64,000 bases of DNA. It comes from Halorubrum sp. 48-1-W (GTDB lineage: Archaea; Halobacteriota; Halobacteria; Halobacteriales; Haloferacaceae). The notes under the pieces are model-generated. The model was not told where the DNA came from and searched no databases. It saw nothing but the letters and a program-made list of their open reading frames with translations. Where the stretch lies: the NCBI RefSeq assembly GCF_003287355.1, contig NZ_QMIM01000004.1, positions 62,001 through 126,000 of the forward strand. Direction: 5' to 3'. Below, piece after piece: positions 16,350 through 25,476 of the stretch. Position 1 is the first letter of the stretch; every line of letters begins with the position of its first letter. Both the position numbers and the translations under genes were made by a program.

Positions 16350-17288
16350 ATGAGCACGTTTTCAGCGATCGGAGAGGAACGCGAGATCGACCGCGACGAG
16401 TACACCCCGACAGTCGAACCCCAGCCGACCTGGTGTCCGGGTTGTGGGGACTTCAGCGTCCTGAAGGCGCTGAAACAGGCGCTCCCGGAGGTCGGGCGCA
16501 CGCCCGAGGAGACCCTGCTCTGTACGGGGATCGGCTGTTCGGGCAAGCTGAACAGCTACCTCGACACGTACGGGTTCCACACGATCCACGGGCGCTCGCT
16601 GCCCGTGGCCCGCGCCGCGAAGCTCGCGAACCCCGACCTCGAAGTGATCGCCGCCGGCGGCGACGGCGACGGCTACGGGATCGGCGGGAACCACTTCATC
16701 CACACGGCCCGGGAGAACCACGACATGACCTACATCGTGTTCAACAACGAGATATTCGGGCTCACGAAGGGACAGACCTCCCCCACCAGCCCGAAGGGTC
16801 ACAAGTCGAAGACCCAGCCACACGGTAGCGCCAAGGAGCCGCTCAAGCCGCTCTCGCTGGCACTCAACGCCGGCGCCTCGTACGTCGCCCGCACGGCCGC
16901 GGTCAACCCGAACCAGGCCAAGGAGATCCTGATCGAGGCGATGGAACACGACGGCTTCGCGCACGTCGACTTCCTGACGCAGTGTCCGACCTGGAACAAG
17001 GACGCCCGTCAGTACGTCCCGTACATCGACGTTCAGGAGTCGGACGACTACGACTTCGACGTGAGCGACAAGGTCGAGGCAGCCGAGATGATGCGCGAGA
17101 CCGAGGAGGCGCTTCACGAGGGGAAGGTACTCACCGGACGCTACTACGTCGAGGAGGGTCGACCCTCCTACGGCCAGGAGAAGCGCGCGATCGGCGAGAT
17201 GCCCGAGGAGCCGCTGGCCGAGCGCTACTGGGACGACGACTACGAGTGGGAGCGCTCGTACGACCAGTTCGTCGGGAAACACGAGTGA
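16350..17288 (+). CDS. porB: 2-oxoacid:ferredoxin oxidoreductase beta subunit (pyruvate type)
   Basis: This 312-residue TPP-binding subunit contains WCPGCGDF (near 28), GIGCSGKL (near 64), HGRSLPVARAAKLA (near 79) and the TPP/Mg motif GGDGDGYGIGGNHF (near 103-116) with NNEIFGLTKGQ. The Cys residues fit the [4Fe-4S] cluster set of haloarchaeal oxidoreductases. It is co-transcribed with porA (3-base gap) and followed by a good hairpin-plus-T terminator. It forms the heterodimeric enzyme used for aerobic pyruvate oxidation in place of pyruvate dehydrogenase. Confidence 0.9.
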   Translation: MSTFSAIGEEREIDRDEYTPTVEPQPTWCPGCGDFSVLKALKQALPEVGRTPEETLLCTGIGCSGKLNSYLDTYGFHTIHGRSLPVARAAKLANPDLEVIAAGGDGDGYGIGGNHFIHTARENHDMTYIVFNNEIFGLTKGQTSPTSPKGHKSKTQPHGSAKEPLKPLSLALNAGASYVARTAAVNPNQAKEILIEAMEHDGFAHVDFLTQCPTWNKDARQYVPYIDVQESDDYDFDVSDKVEAAEMMRETEEALHEGKVLTGRYYVEEGRPSYGQEKRAIGEMPEEPLAERYWDDDYEWERSYDQFVGKHE

Positions 17289-17297
17289 GCTGACCGG

Positions 17298-17326
17298 GTC
17301 GGTTCGAGATACCGACTCCTGTTTTT
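17298..17326 (+). terminator. hairpin and T-run terminator after porB
   Basis: GTCGGT (17298-17303) and ACCGAC (17311-17316) form a perfect 6-bp stem with a 7-base loop. A run of five T residues (17322-17326) follows. It lies 10 bases past the porB stop and ahead of the lrpA1 promoter, so it probably limits read-through. Confidence 0.5.
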
Positions 17327-17335
17327 CGGGTTCGC

Positions 17336-17368
17336 AAGGTATTTTTTCCGTGGTGACAAAGGAGTTCT
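17336..17368 (+). promoter_or_regulatory. lrpA1 promoter and Shine-Dalgarno site
   Basis: An AT-rich block gtattttttc (17339-17348) looks like the TATA region. aaggag (17359-17364) sits 5 bases before the lrpA1 ATG and fits a Shine-Dalgarno site, which is less common in haloarchaea, where many mRNAs are leaderless. Confidence 0.45.
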
Positions 17369-17369
17369 T

Positions 17370-17798
17370 ATGAGTACCGTATCGACGGAGGAGCGTATTC
17401 TCTCGGTGTTGGAGGAGGACGCACAGGCCTCCTGTGGGGAGATCGCCGAGCGGGCGGAGGTCTCGAAGCCGACGGTGCGGAAGTACATCGACAAGCTCGA
17501 GCAGGAGGGAGTCATCGTCGGTTACTCGGCCGACGTCGACCCGAAGAAGCTCTCGACGCAGTCGATCGCGATAGTGGGGATGGACGTCGACTCGGGCAAG
17601 TACGTCTCCGCGACCCGCGACCTGAAGGCCCTGGAGGAGGTGGAGTCGCTGTACACCTCCTCGGGCGACCACATGCTGATGGCGGAGGTGCGCGCGGCCG
17701 ACGGCGACGAACTCGGCGACGTGATCAACGACGAGCTACTCGCCGTCGACGGCGTCACCGCCGCGCACCCGTCGTTCCTTCAGGAACGGCTGAAGTGA
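17370..17798 (+). CDS. lrpA1: Lrp/AsnC-family transcription regulator
   Basis: This 142-residue regulator has an N-terminal winged HTH (ILSVLEEDAQASCGEIAERAEVSKPTVRKY cut here as two motifs: ASCGEIAERAEVS and KPTVRKYIDKLE, residues 19-44). A C-terminal RAM/ligand domain follows (residues 65-140, GDHMLMAEVRAADGDELGD). Lrp proteins bind amino acids or related ligands and control metabolic genes. Placement directly after porAB matches lrpA1 of Halobacterium and suggests control of pyruvate or amino-acid metabolism, including porAB or korAB. It has its own promoter and ribosome-binding site. Confidence 0.88.
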   Translation: MSTVSTEERILSVLEEDAQASCGEIAERAEVSKPTVRKYIDKLEQEGVIVGYSADVDPKKLSTQSIAIVGMDVDSGKYVSATRDLKALEEVESLYTSSGDHMLMAEVRAADGDELGDVINDELLAVDGVTAAHPSFLQERLK

Positions 17799-17827
17799 GC
17801 GGTCGATCGAACTGACCGACCCGGCGG

Positions 17828-18298
17828 TCACCGGATCGCGTCGACGTCGGCTGACACGACCGTCTCGTCGCCGGCGGGGCCGCGACGCACCGCGCGTCGG
17901 GTGAACCCGTGGGCGCGGTAGAACTCGCGGGCGCTCGGGCGGTCGCTGGGGACGCTCGTGCGGAGCGTGTCGACGTCGAGATCGGCGAGTTCGTCGGCGA
18001 CGCGCGCGAGCAACTCCTCCGTTATCCCCTCCCCGACGTGTTCCGGATGAACCCAGAGCGCGAGGAGTTCGGCCTCGGGTCCCTCCTCGTCGGGGTGGGC
18101 GATCACCACGCCGGTCGGGCCGTCGTCGTCCTCCATCAGCAAACAGCACTCCGCGCCCACGGCCGCCTCCCTGACGCCCGCGGCCGAGACGTCGAGGAGC
18201 GGCGCGCCGATATCGTCAAACACCGTCGCCTCACGGGCCCGTGAAACCGTCGTCCGAAGCGTCTCGGCGTCGCCGGGACGCGCCGGTCGAACACGCAT
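17828..18298 (-). CDS. GNAT-family N-acetyltransferase
   Basis: This 156-residue protein starts MRVRPARPGDAETLR, a typical GNAT opening. It carries the acetyl-CoA loop as HVGEGITEELLARVADEL (near 95-112) and ends with REFYRAHGFTRRAVRRG (near 128), the usual 'YxxxGF' motif. The acceptor is unknown. The loop H-V-G-E-G-I departs slightly from the classical R/Q-x-x-G-x-G/A. It converges with lrpA1 and lies downstream of ileS. The start at 18298 is clear. Confidence 0.85.
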   Translation of the reverse strand: MRVRPARPGDAETLRTTVSRAREATVFDDIGAPLLDVSAAGVREAAVGAECCLLMEDDDGPTGVVIAHPDEEGPEAELLALWVHPEHVGEGITEELLARVADELADLDVDTLRTSVPSDRPSAREFYRAHGFTRRAVRRGPAGDETVVSADVDAIR

Positions 18299-18417
18299 AT
18301 ACGGACCGTGGAGAGGGGAGTAGGTATACGTTTCGGGGTCGTCGCGACGCGTCGAGATCCGCCGTGAGATCGTGGCCTGAGAAGACAGGTACCGGAAGGT
18401 GATACGGCGGGAGGCGG

Positions 18418-21400
18418 TTACGCGACCGGCGCGATCCCGATGGTGACCGTGGCGTCCTCGACGTCCCACGTCTCCGTGAGTCCGTCGGGGTCGTCCGCAA
18501 CGTCGGCCGGGTCGTCGAGCCACGCGTCGGCGCGGACCTCGCCCGCGATGAGGTCGGCGTGCTCGTCGACGAAGCCGGCGACGCGGTCGTCGTCGACGGC
18601 GACGCCCAGCCGGATCCGGGCCTCGACGTCGAGGTCGAGCTCCTTCCGCATCTCCTGTACCCGCCGGATCACGTCGCGGGCGTACCCCTCGGACTCGATC
18701 TCGGGCGTCAGGGAGGTGTCGACGTACACCGTCCCGCCGTCGAAGTCGACGCCGGTCACGTTCTCGGGCGGCTCGGCGACGTACTCGACCATCCCCTCCT
18801 CGAGGTCGATCGGCTCGCCGTCGACGGCGAGTTCGCCGGCCTCGACCGCCTCGCGGGTCGCGCCCTGGACCGCCTCCATCACGCGCTGGGCGTCGCCGCC
18901 GAAGGCGGGACCGATCGCCGACATCCGCGGCTCCGCGGTCTCGACCAGTTCGTCGAACGCGTCGGTGACGTGAACCTCGCGGGCGTTGACGCGATCGGCG
19001 ATGAGGTCGGCGAGGCGGTCGACCGCGCCCGCGACACGGTCGTCGTCCGTCTCGACGACGACCCGCGGGACGGGCCACCGGAGCTTGCGGCCGGCCTGCT
19101 GGCGGGCGTTCGCGGCCGCCTCCTCCACGTTTCGGAGGACCGCCACGTCGCGTTCGAGGTCGGGGTCGCGAAGGTCGTCGTCTGGCTCGGGGTACGACAG
19201 CGCGTGGACCGTGGTCGCCTCGCCGTCGAGCGTCCGATACATCCGCTCGGTCAGGTACGGTGCGATCGGCGCGAGGAGGCGGACCACTTCGTCGAGGACG
19301 GTCGAGAGCGTCGCGTACGCGCCGTGCTTCGACGCCGATTCGGCCTCCTCCCACATGCGGTCGCGGACCGCCTTCACGTAGAAGCGGGAGACGTCCTGCG
19401 TGACGAACTCGATGACGGCGTTGACCGCGTCGCTGACGCGGTAGTCGTCCCACGCCTCGGCGACCTCGCTTTCGACCGACTGGAGCCGCGAGAGCACCCA
19501 CTCGTCGACGAGTTCGAGCTCGCCGTCGTCGAGGGAGGCGTCGGCCGGGTCGTAGCCGTCGAGGTCCATGTACTCCAAGGGGAACCGGAACACGTTCCAG
19601 AGGATGTTGAGTTTCCCCTGGATCTCGCCGAGCCCCTCCCACTCGAACGCGAGGTCGACGCCCTGCTGGTCGTGTGAGAGGAGGTACGTCCGGAGCGGGT
19701 CCCGGCCGGCGCGCTCGATCGCCTCCTCGGGCGTGACGATGTTGCCGACGGATTTGGACATCTTGCGACCGTCCTCGTCGTTGGCGAACCCGTGCATGAG
19801 CACCTCCTCGTAGGGGATCTCGCCGACCGCCGCCGTCCCCATCCCGAGCTGGGACCAGAACCAGCCGCGCGTCTGGTCGTGCGCCTCGATGATCAGGTCG
19901 GCGGGCCACAGCTCGTCGTGGGCGGCCGTCTCGCCCGGGTAGCCGAGGGTCCCCCACGTGGCGACCGACGAGTCGAGCCAGACGTCGAAGACGTCCTCGA
20001 CGCGCCGGTAGGTCGTCCCGTCCTCGACGACCGTGAGGTCGTCGACCGAGGGACGGTGGAGGTCGATCGTCTCGGGGTCGACGTCCTCCTCGACCCGCTC
20101 GGCCAGCTCCTCGCGGGTGCCGATCACGACCATGTCCTCGTCGAGGTTCCCCGCCTCCGCCTCCTCCGGTACCCAGATCGGGATCGGGATCCCCCAGTAG
20201 CGCTGCCGGGAGACGTTCCAGTCGGGCGCGTCCTCGATGAAGTCGCGGAATCGGTTGTCGCGGGCCCACGCCGGGTGCCACTCCGACTCCTCCATGTTCG
20301 CCAAGAGGTCGTCTTTCACGTCCGTGATCGAGATGAACCACTGGTCGGTGACGAGCTGGATGATCCCCGTGTCACACCGCCAGCAGTGGCCGTAGCTGTG
20401 GTCGACCGTGCCGTGTGCGAGCATGTGACCGTCCTCGACGAGGTCCGCGATGATCGCGTCGTTGGCGTCGCGGACGAACTGTCCGGCGTACTCGCCCGCC
20501 TGGTCCGTGAACTCGCCGTTCGGCTCGACCGGACAGAAGATCTCGAGTCCGAGCTCGCTCCCCCGGTGGAAGTCCTCCTCCCCGTGGCCGGGCGCGGAGT
20601 GGACGAGCCCGGTGCGGTCGGCCTCGACGTAGTCGGCGGCGTACACCCGCCCCGCGCCCTCGAAGTCGGGGTACTCGGCGAGCCGGTCCGCCAGCGGGTG
20701 GTCGTACGTCCAGCCGAGCATATCCGAACCCGAGAGCTCCGCTTCGATCTCGTACTCCTCGTATCGCCCCTCGCCGAGCACGTCCTCGACGCACGCCGCT
20801 GCGACGTAGAGCAGTTCCTCCTCGCCGTCCTTCTCGGCGCGAACCGCCTGATACGTGAGCGCCTCGTCGACGGCGACGAAGGTGTTCGCGGGGATCGTCC
20901 ACGGGGTCGTCGTCCAGATCACGAGGCTTCCTTCCCGGTCGGCGAGCGGGAACTTTACGTAGATGGAGGGGTCCTCGACGTCCTCGTACTCGACCTCGTT
21001 GTTGGCGAGCCCGGTCTCACACCGCGGACACTGCGATATCGAGCGTTTCCCCTGTTCGACGAGGCCGTTGTCGGCGACGTTCGAGAACGCCCACCACGCG
21101 GCCTCCATGTACTCCGGGGAGATCGTCTCGTAGGGGTCCTCCCAGTCCATCCACGCGCCGATCGACTGGAAGTCCTCGTCCATCGCTGCCCGGTTCTCCA
21201 AGGCGAACTCCTTGCACTTCTCGATGAACGACTCCATCCCGTACGCCTCGATGTCCCCTTTGTTCTCGAAGCCGAGCTCCTCCTCGACTTTCACCTCGAT
21301 CGGGAGCCCGTGCATGTCGTACCCCGGCCGGTCCGTGACCCGGTGGCCGGCCATCCGCTTGTGCCGGATGACGGCGTCCTTCAGCGTCTTGTTCCAGGCG

Positions 21401-21570
21401 GTCCCGAGGTGCATCTGTCCGGAGGTGTACGGCGGGCCGTCGACGAAGAAGAAGGGCGGGTCGTCGGCGTGCGCCTCTTTCGCCGCCTCGTAGGCGTCCG
21501 CGTCGTCCCAGTACTCCTCGACCGCCGACTCGACGTCGGCGGGCGTGTACTGGTCGTCGATCTGCTCCAT
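18418..21570 (-). CDS. ileS: isoleucyl-tRNA synthetase
   Basis: This 1050-residue class I aminoacyl-tRNA synthetase has the ATP motifs HLGT (HIGH-like, near 54) in PYTSGQMHLGTAWNK and KMSKS (near 604) in GRKMSKSVGN. The CP1 editing domain (TTPWTIPANTFVA near 215, and GTGEEDFH-like APGHGEEDFH near 325) removes mischarged valine. It ends with an anticodon-binding and a C-terminal domain typical of archaeal IleRS. The zinc motifs SQCPRCETGL and GHCWRCDTG are visible. Start 21570 (MEQIDDQYTPADVE) is preferred over longer in-frame starts, which add unrelated basic residues. It is essential and cytoplasmic. Confidence 0.96.
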   Translation of the reverse strand: MEQIDDQYTPADVESAVEEYWDDADAYEAAKEAHADDPPFFFVDGPPYTSGQMHLGTAWNKTLKDAVIRHKRMAGHRVTDRPGYDMHGLPIEVKVEEELGFENKGDIEAYGMESFIEKCKEFALENRAAMDEDFQSIGAWMDWEDPYETISPEYMEAAWWAFSNVADNGLVEQGKRSISQCPRCETGLANNEVEYEDVEDPSIYVKFPLADREGSLVIWTTTPWTIPANTFVAVDEALTYQAVRAEKDGEEELLYVAAACVEDVLGEGRYEEYEIEAELSGSDMLGWTYDHPLADRLAEYPDFEGAGRVYAADYVEADRTGLVHSAPGHGEEDFHRGSELGLEIFCPVEPNGEFTDQAGEYAGQFVRDANDAIIADLVEDGHMLAHGTVDHSYGHCWRCDTGIIQLVTDQWFISITDVKDDLLANMEESEWHPAWARDNRFRDFIEDAPDWNVSRQRYWGIPIPIWVPEEAEAGNLDEDMVVIGTREELAERVEEDVDPETIDLHRPSVDDLTVVEDGTTYRRVEDVFDVWLDSSVATWGTLGYPGETAAHDELWPADLIIEAHDQTRGWFWSQLGMGTAAVGEIPYEEVLMHGFANDEDGRKMSKSVGNIVTPEEAIERAGRDPLRTYLLSHDQQGVDLAFEWEGLGEIQGKLNILWNVFRFPLEYMDLDGYDPADASLDDGELELVDEWVLSRLQSVESEVAEAWDDYRVSDAVNAVIEFVTQDVSRFYVKAVRDRMWEEAESASKHGAYATLSTVLDEVVRLLAPIAPYLTERMYRTLDGEATTVHALSYPEPDDDLRDPDLERDVAVLRNVEEAAANARQQAGRKLRWPVPRVVVETDDDRVAGAVDRLADLIADRVNAREVHVTDAFDELVETAEPRMSAIGPAFGGDAQRVMEAVQGATREAVEAGELAVDGEPIDLEEGMVEYVAEPPENVTGVDFDGGTVYVDTSLTPEIESEGYARDVIRRVQEMRKELDLDVEARIRLGVAVDDDRVAGFVDEHADLIAGEVRADAWLDDPADVADDPDGLTETWDVEDATVTIGIAPVA

Positions 21571-21719
21571 ACGCAGTGTGTTCCCGCCCGCGTATTTGAA
21601 TACGACGGACTCGAGGTCGACGCGGAGCGGGCAGGGAGCAGTGTCGGGACCCGACACACGTCGGATTAACTCGGGTAATCGGCGCATACCAATACCGGTT
21701 CGGCCCCGGTGTCATCTGT

Positions 21720-23039
21720 ATGAACGTCGCGCGTTCGGCTCTCGTCGGGGCGACAGTACTGTTCGTCGCGCTCGTTGCGACCGGCGGCGCGGCCGGTGCC
21801 GACCCGGTAACGCTCACCGTCTCGGTCACCGACCAGGACGGTGACGCCGTCGGCGACGTGAGCGTCGAGGCAGCGTGGGAGACCGAGTCGGAGACGGGGA
21901 CCGCGTCGGGCACGACGGCGAGCAACGGGAAGGTATTCCTCGACGTCCCCGAGGGATCGAGCGTCGAGTTGGACGTCGACGACGGCACCTACGTCCGGAA
22001 CCGACCCCTTCGGATCGCGAACGCGAGCGCGGCGGACGTCTCGCTCGGCGTCGCCCGGAGCGGAACCGCGACGGTGACGGTCGTCGACGGTCGGAACCGG
22101 ACACAGCCCGAGGCGAGGGTCACCGTCCGCGAGGACGGGCGATCGATCGACCGCGGCGAGACCGACGCGGACGGCGTCTACGAGACGGCTCGCCTCGAGC
22201 GCGGGGAGTACGACGTCACCGTCGTGAAACCGGGATACTTCGAGGTCGAGCGGTCGGTGACGGTGTCGCGGAACACGGAGACGACGGTCGGCATCGAGCG
22301 GGGCACCGTGACCCTCGAGGTGCGCACGTTCGACGACCACTTCGACCCGCCCGTCCCGATCGATACCGGATCGGTCCGGGTGTCCTCGGCGGTGTACGAC
22401 GCCGAGGTGAGCGTGACCGAGGGGACGGCCTCGCTCACCGTCCCCGTCAACGACGCGTACACGGTCGCGGTCGTCAAGGACGGATACGACGCCTCGTCCG
22501 AACGGGTCAGGGTTCGGGAGTCGCCGGTGAGTACGAACCTCACGGCACGACGGACCCCCACGCTGTCCGTCACGTCCGCGAACCAACGCGTTCTTGTCGG
22601 CGAGACGACCCGCGTGACGGTGCGGAACGCGTACGACGAGCCGGCGGCAGGCGCGACGGTCGAGGTCGACGGCGACGCGGTCGGCGAAACCGACGACCGC
22701 GGGGAGATCGACGTGCCGATATCCTCCGACGGAAACCGAACGATCGTCGCGCGGGACGGGGACGTCACGTCCGATCCGGTGACGGTCGAGGGCGTCGAGA
22801 CCGCGGACGGACTCGATCCGGACGGAAACGTCTCGGACGACGGCGACGACGGCGACGACAACGCCGAGGACGGTTCCGACGACGACACCGACGACGGCTC
22901 CGACGACACCGACGACGGCTCCGACGACGCCGACGACGGCGATCCGGGGACCACCGACGACGGGATCCCCGGCTTCGGCGTCGTCGCCGCGGTCCTCGCC
23001 CTTCTCGCTGTCGGCGCGGCGGGTCGCCGTCGGGGGTAG
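21720..23039 (+). CDS. secreted surface protein with carboxypeptidase-regulatory-like repeats and PGF-CTERM anchor
   Basis: This 439-residue protein has a Sec signal peptide (ARSALVGATVLFVALVATGG, residues 4-23). Several beta-sandwich domains of the CarboxypepD_reg/Ig-like type follow (VTDQDGDAVGDVSVEA, VTVREDGRSIDRGETDADG, VRNAYDEPAAGATVEVDGD). A Thr/Ser/Asp-rich linker (near 365-415) leads to PGFGVVAAVLALLAVGAAGRRRG. PGF plus hydrophobic helix plus basic tail is the PGF-CTERM signal, which archaeosortase A removes while attaching the protein to an archaeal lipid. The archaeosortase gene is at 60.4 kb in this window. Many N-x-S/T sites suggest glycosylation. The substrate or binding role is unknown. 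It is divergent from ileS. Confidence 0.87.
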   Translation: MNVARSALVGATVLFVALVATGGAAGADPVTLTVSVTDQDGDAVGDVSVEAAWETESETGTASGTTASNGKVFLDVPEGSSVELDVDDGTYVRNRPLRIANASAADVSLGVARSGTATVTVVDGRNRTQPEARVTVREDGRSIDRGETDADGVYETARLERGEYDVTVVKPGYFEVERSVTVSRNTETTVGIERGTVTLEVRTFDDHFDPPVPIDTGSVRVSSAVYDAEVSVTEGTASLTVPVNDAYTVAVVKDGYDASSERVRVRESPVSTNLTARRTPTLSVTSANQRVLVGETTRVTVRNAYDEPAAGATVEVDGDAVGETDDRGEIDVPISSDGNRTIVARDGDVTSDPVTVEGVETADGLDPDGNVSDDGDDGDDNAEDGSDDDTDDGSDDTDDGSDDADDGDPGTTDDGIPGFGVVAAVLALLAVGAAGRRRG

Positions 23040-23078
23040 TGAGTGGGGGCGGGCGCGTCCTGGCGTCGATCTGTGATC

Positions 23079-24272
23079 TTACCGCTCGATCCCCGCCTCC
23101 GCGAACGTCGCCATCCGGTCGTGGGTCCGACAGGCTGCGCGGTAGGTCGCGAGTGCCAGCGCCGCGCCGGAGCCCTCCCCGAGCCGGAGGCCGTGATCGA
23201 AGAGCGGGTCGAGGGACAGGGCGTCGAGTTGGACCGCGTGACCCGGCTCGTTGCCGACGTGCGAGGGAAGCAGGTACGGCCGTACGTCCCCCGCGACCGC
23301 GTCGGCGACGAGCGCGGCCGCGCCGGAGACCACGCCGTCGACGACGACCGGCGTCCGGTCGGCCGCACAGCCGAGCGCGACGCCGGCGAGGAAGCCGACC
23401 TCGTAGCCGCCGACGCGTCGTAGCACCTCGACGGCGTCGGGGTCCTCGCTGTCGTCGAGTCCGTTCCGTTCGAGCCCGTTCCGTTCGAGCGCGCGCTCGA
23501 CGACCCGTACCTTGTGCGCGCGGGTCGCCTCGTCGACGCCGGTCCCCGGACCCGTGACCCGGTCTGGGTCCGCGCCGGTCAGCGCCGCCGTGAGCGCGGC
23601 GGCGACCGTGGTGTTGCCGATCCCCATCTCGCCGAGCGCGACGAGCCCGGCGTCGGCGAGCCGGGTCCGGGCGGTCCGGACGCCGGCTTCCAGGCTCGCG
23701 ACCGCGTCGGCGCGCGACATCGCCGGTCCCCGCGAGATGTCGGCGGTGCCGGCGCCGATCCGCTCGTCGACGACCGCCGTCGTTCCGCGCCCGTCGGTCC
23801 CTATCGGCGGCCCGTCGACCCCGGCGTCGACGACGAGGACGTCCGCGCCCACGATGTCGGCGATCGCGGAGACCGCGGCGCCGCCGGCAGCGAAGTTCCG
23901 GAGCATCGCGCGGGTCACGGCCTGCGGGTACGCCGAGACGCCCCGGTCGACCACGCCGTGGTCCGCGGCGGCGACGACGACGGTCGGGTCCGCGAGCGTC
24001 GGCCGTGGGTCGCCCGTGAGCCCGGCTATCGCGACCGCGACGTCCTCCAGCTGGCCGAGGCTTCCGGGCGGCTTCGTCAGTTCTGATTGTCGGTCGCGGG
24101 CCGTGTCGGCCGCGTCGTCGTCGAACGGCGGAATCGACGACAGCGAGAGGTCCGACGACGACGAGAGGTCCGACGACGGCGAAGGATCGGGTGACGACGA
24201 GAGGTGCGACGATGGTGAGGGATCGGGCGACGGCGAAGGATCGGGCGACGGCGTGCGGTCGTCGTCCGTCAC
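23079..24272 (-). CDS. cobT: nicotinate-nucleotide-dimethylbenzimidazole phosphoribosyltransferase
   Basis: The catalytic part shows LTKPPGSLGQLE (near 66), AADHGVVDRGVSAYPQ (near 97), GEMGIGNTTVAAAL (near 214), RVGGYEVGFLAG (near 285) and GSGAAL near the end. These are the CobT signatures for making the alpha-riboside phosphate of the cobamide lower ligand. The GTG start at 24272 lies 2 bases after the stop of the upstream gene. The first 48 residues are an unusual Ser/Asp/Pro-rich repeat (SPDPSPSPDPSPSS-type) with no family counterpart, encoded by degenerate repeats at 24130-24260, so the true start or the use of this tail is uncertain. No other cobalamin gene is nearby. Confidence 0.88.
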   Translation of the reverse strand: MTDDDRTPSPDPSPSPDPSPSSHLSSSPDPSPSSDLSSSSDLSLSSIPPFDDDAADTARDRQSELTKPPGSLGQLEDVAVAIAGLTGDPRPTLADPTVVVAAADHGVVDRGVSAYPQAVTRAMLRNFAAGGAAVSAIADIVGADVLVVDAGVDGPPIGTDGRGTTAVVDERIGAGTADISRGPAMSRADAVASLEAGVRTARTRLADAGLVALGEMGIGNTTVAAALTAALTGADPDRVTGPGTGVDEATRAHKVRVVERALERNGLERNGLDDSEDPDAVEVLRRVGGYEVGFLAGVALGCAADRTPVVVDGVVSGAAALVADAVAGDVRPYLLPSHVGNEPGHAVQLDALSLDPLFDHGLRLGEGSGAALALATYRAACRTHDRMATFAEAGIER

Positions 24273-24274
24273 GG

Positions 24275-24733
24275 TCAGGCGTCGAAGTCGGGGAGGTCGT
24301 CCGGCGCCTCGTAGTCGGACTCCCAGTCGATGTATTCGTCTTTGAGCACGTCACAGACGATCTGCCCGAGCTCCGTGAGCCCCGCGTTGATCGCGGAGAC
24401 GGACCCCCACGAGTCGAGGTCGGCGTGGTACTCCCGCTCCTTCCAGTCCTCGGGGATGCCCGGCGCGTGGTACCCCACGCGGTCGGCGAAGGAGTCCCAG
24501 AAGAAGTCGAATCGGGAGACGAGACCGAGGTCATCGACTATCCGCCAGTCGGACTCGTCGAGGTCGCTGTCGGCGGTCCACTCCGAAAACGCCTCCTCCC
24601 AGGCGCCCTCGCGGAGGAACGTCGACAGCTCGTCGCGGCGGTACTCGCCGCCTGCGACCTCGGCGTCCTCGTACTCGTTCGGGTCGACGGCGGACAGCTC
24701 CGGCGGGTCCGGCGTCTCGATGTCGAGCGACAT
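24275..24733 (-). CDS. haloarchaeal hypothetical protein upstream of cobT
   Basis: This 152-residue acidic protein is rich in aromatic residues (FDFFWDSFADRVGYHAPG near 75, DEYIDWESDYEAPDD near 135). No membrane segment, zinc site or enzyme motif is visible and I do not recognise the family. It ends 2 bases before the GTG of cobT, so both are probably translated from one message. The high D/E content with regular W/Y/F suggests a soluble, compact salt-adapted protein. Confidence 0.7.
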   Translation of the reverse strand: MSLDIETPDPPELSAVDPNEYEDAEVAGGEYRRDELSTFLREGAWEEAFSEWTADSDLDESDWRIVDDLGLVSRFDFFWDSFADRVGYHAPGIPEDWKEREYHADLDSWGSVSAINAGLTELGQIVCDVLKDEYIDWESDYEAPDDLPDFDA

Positions 24734-24793
24734 GTCCGTCCGTCCGCGCCGGGGAGTCAAAACGATGCGGGCTTGACGACGACGGGATCGGCC

Positions 24794-24900
24794 GCCGACC
24801 CCGTCGATCGGTCGTCGACCTCCCGATCCGTTCGGTCGCCGACCCCGTCGATCGGTCGTCGACCTCCCGATCCGTTCGGTCGTCGACCCCGTCGGTCGAC
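24794..24900 (+). repeat. 44-bp tandem duplication plus partial third copy
   Basis: Two essentially identical 44-bp units (24794-24837, 24838-24881; core cgatcggtcgtcgacctccc) are followed by a partial copy ending near 24900. The array lies 44 bases upstream of the membrane-protein start at 24944 and could affect its promoter. Confidence 0.9.
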
Positions 24901-24943
24901 CGCGATCCGGTCCTTTTACCTCGCCGACCGAGTACCCCGGGAT

Positions 24944-25351
24944 ATGAACGTTCGCGCCCGTTCCCGACAGGTCGGGATCGCCGCCTGCCTCGCCAGCGCC
25001 CTCCTTCTCGCCGCGCCGTACGCGCTCGTGAGCGGCTTCGACACCCAGCTCGCCGGGTACTACACGGCCGGCCCCGTGGGTGCCGGTGGAGTCGCGCTGT
25101 TCGCGCTGTTGAGCGCGGTCGTGTTCGCCTCCGTCGAGCGGGGGAACGTCGACCCCGGGACGCTCGCCGGCGCGCTCGTCGTGCTCGGGAGCGCGACGAC
25201 GCTGTTCTCGGCGCTCTGGTGGCTCTCGGTCGAGCCGACGACGATGTTCGGCGAGTACCGCTGGCTGGAGCACCACGCGACCGCCGTGACCGTCGTCTCG
25301 CTGCCGGTACCGCTCTGTGCCGGCGTCTACGCGCGGGAGCTGTTGGCGTGA
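24944..25351 (+). CDS. small four-helix membrane protein
   Basis: This 135-residue protein has four predicted membrane helices: IAACLASALLLAAPYALV, VALFALLSAVVFASV, LAGALVVLGSATTLFSALWWL and VVSLPVPLCAGVYARELL. Short loops separate them and FGEYRWLEHHATAV is a polar stretch before the last helix. It resembles a family of small haloarchaeal membrane proteins of unknown function. ATG 24944 is preceded by an AT-rich TATA-like tccttttacc about 33 bases upstream. No coupled neighbour is present. Confidence 0.75.
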   Translation: MNVRARSRQVGIAACLASALLLAAPYALVSGFDTQLAGYYTAGPVGAGGVALFALLSAVVFASVERGNVDPGTLAGALVVLGSATTLFSALWWLSVEPTTMFGEYRWLEHHATAVTVVSLPVPLCAGVYARELLA

Positions 25352-25446
25352 GCCTCGGGGTTGCGGGGATGGAACGTCGGGATAGCGGGGGTGAGACGAA
25401 GAGGCCACGGAGGAACGCGGACGGCTCGGCTCCCGCGAACGAAAGG

Positions 25447-25456
25447 CCCTTATGCG
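25447..25456 (+). promoter_or_regulatory. TATA-like element of the SRP RNA gene
   Basis: cccttatg lies about 25 bases before the predicted 5' end of the 7S RNA at 25477, the normal archaeal TATA spacing. A second AT-rich run (taatataaa, 25466-25474) overlaps the expected start region. Confidence 0.45.
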
Positions 25457-25476
25457 GCACCGCTGTAATATAAACC

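Noticed and set aside
17828-20341. N-terminal extension of the GNAT protein to over 800 residues
   Set aside because: The extension is Arg-rich shadow of ileS in another frame. The GNAT fold begins at 18298.
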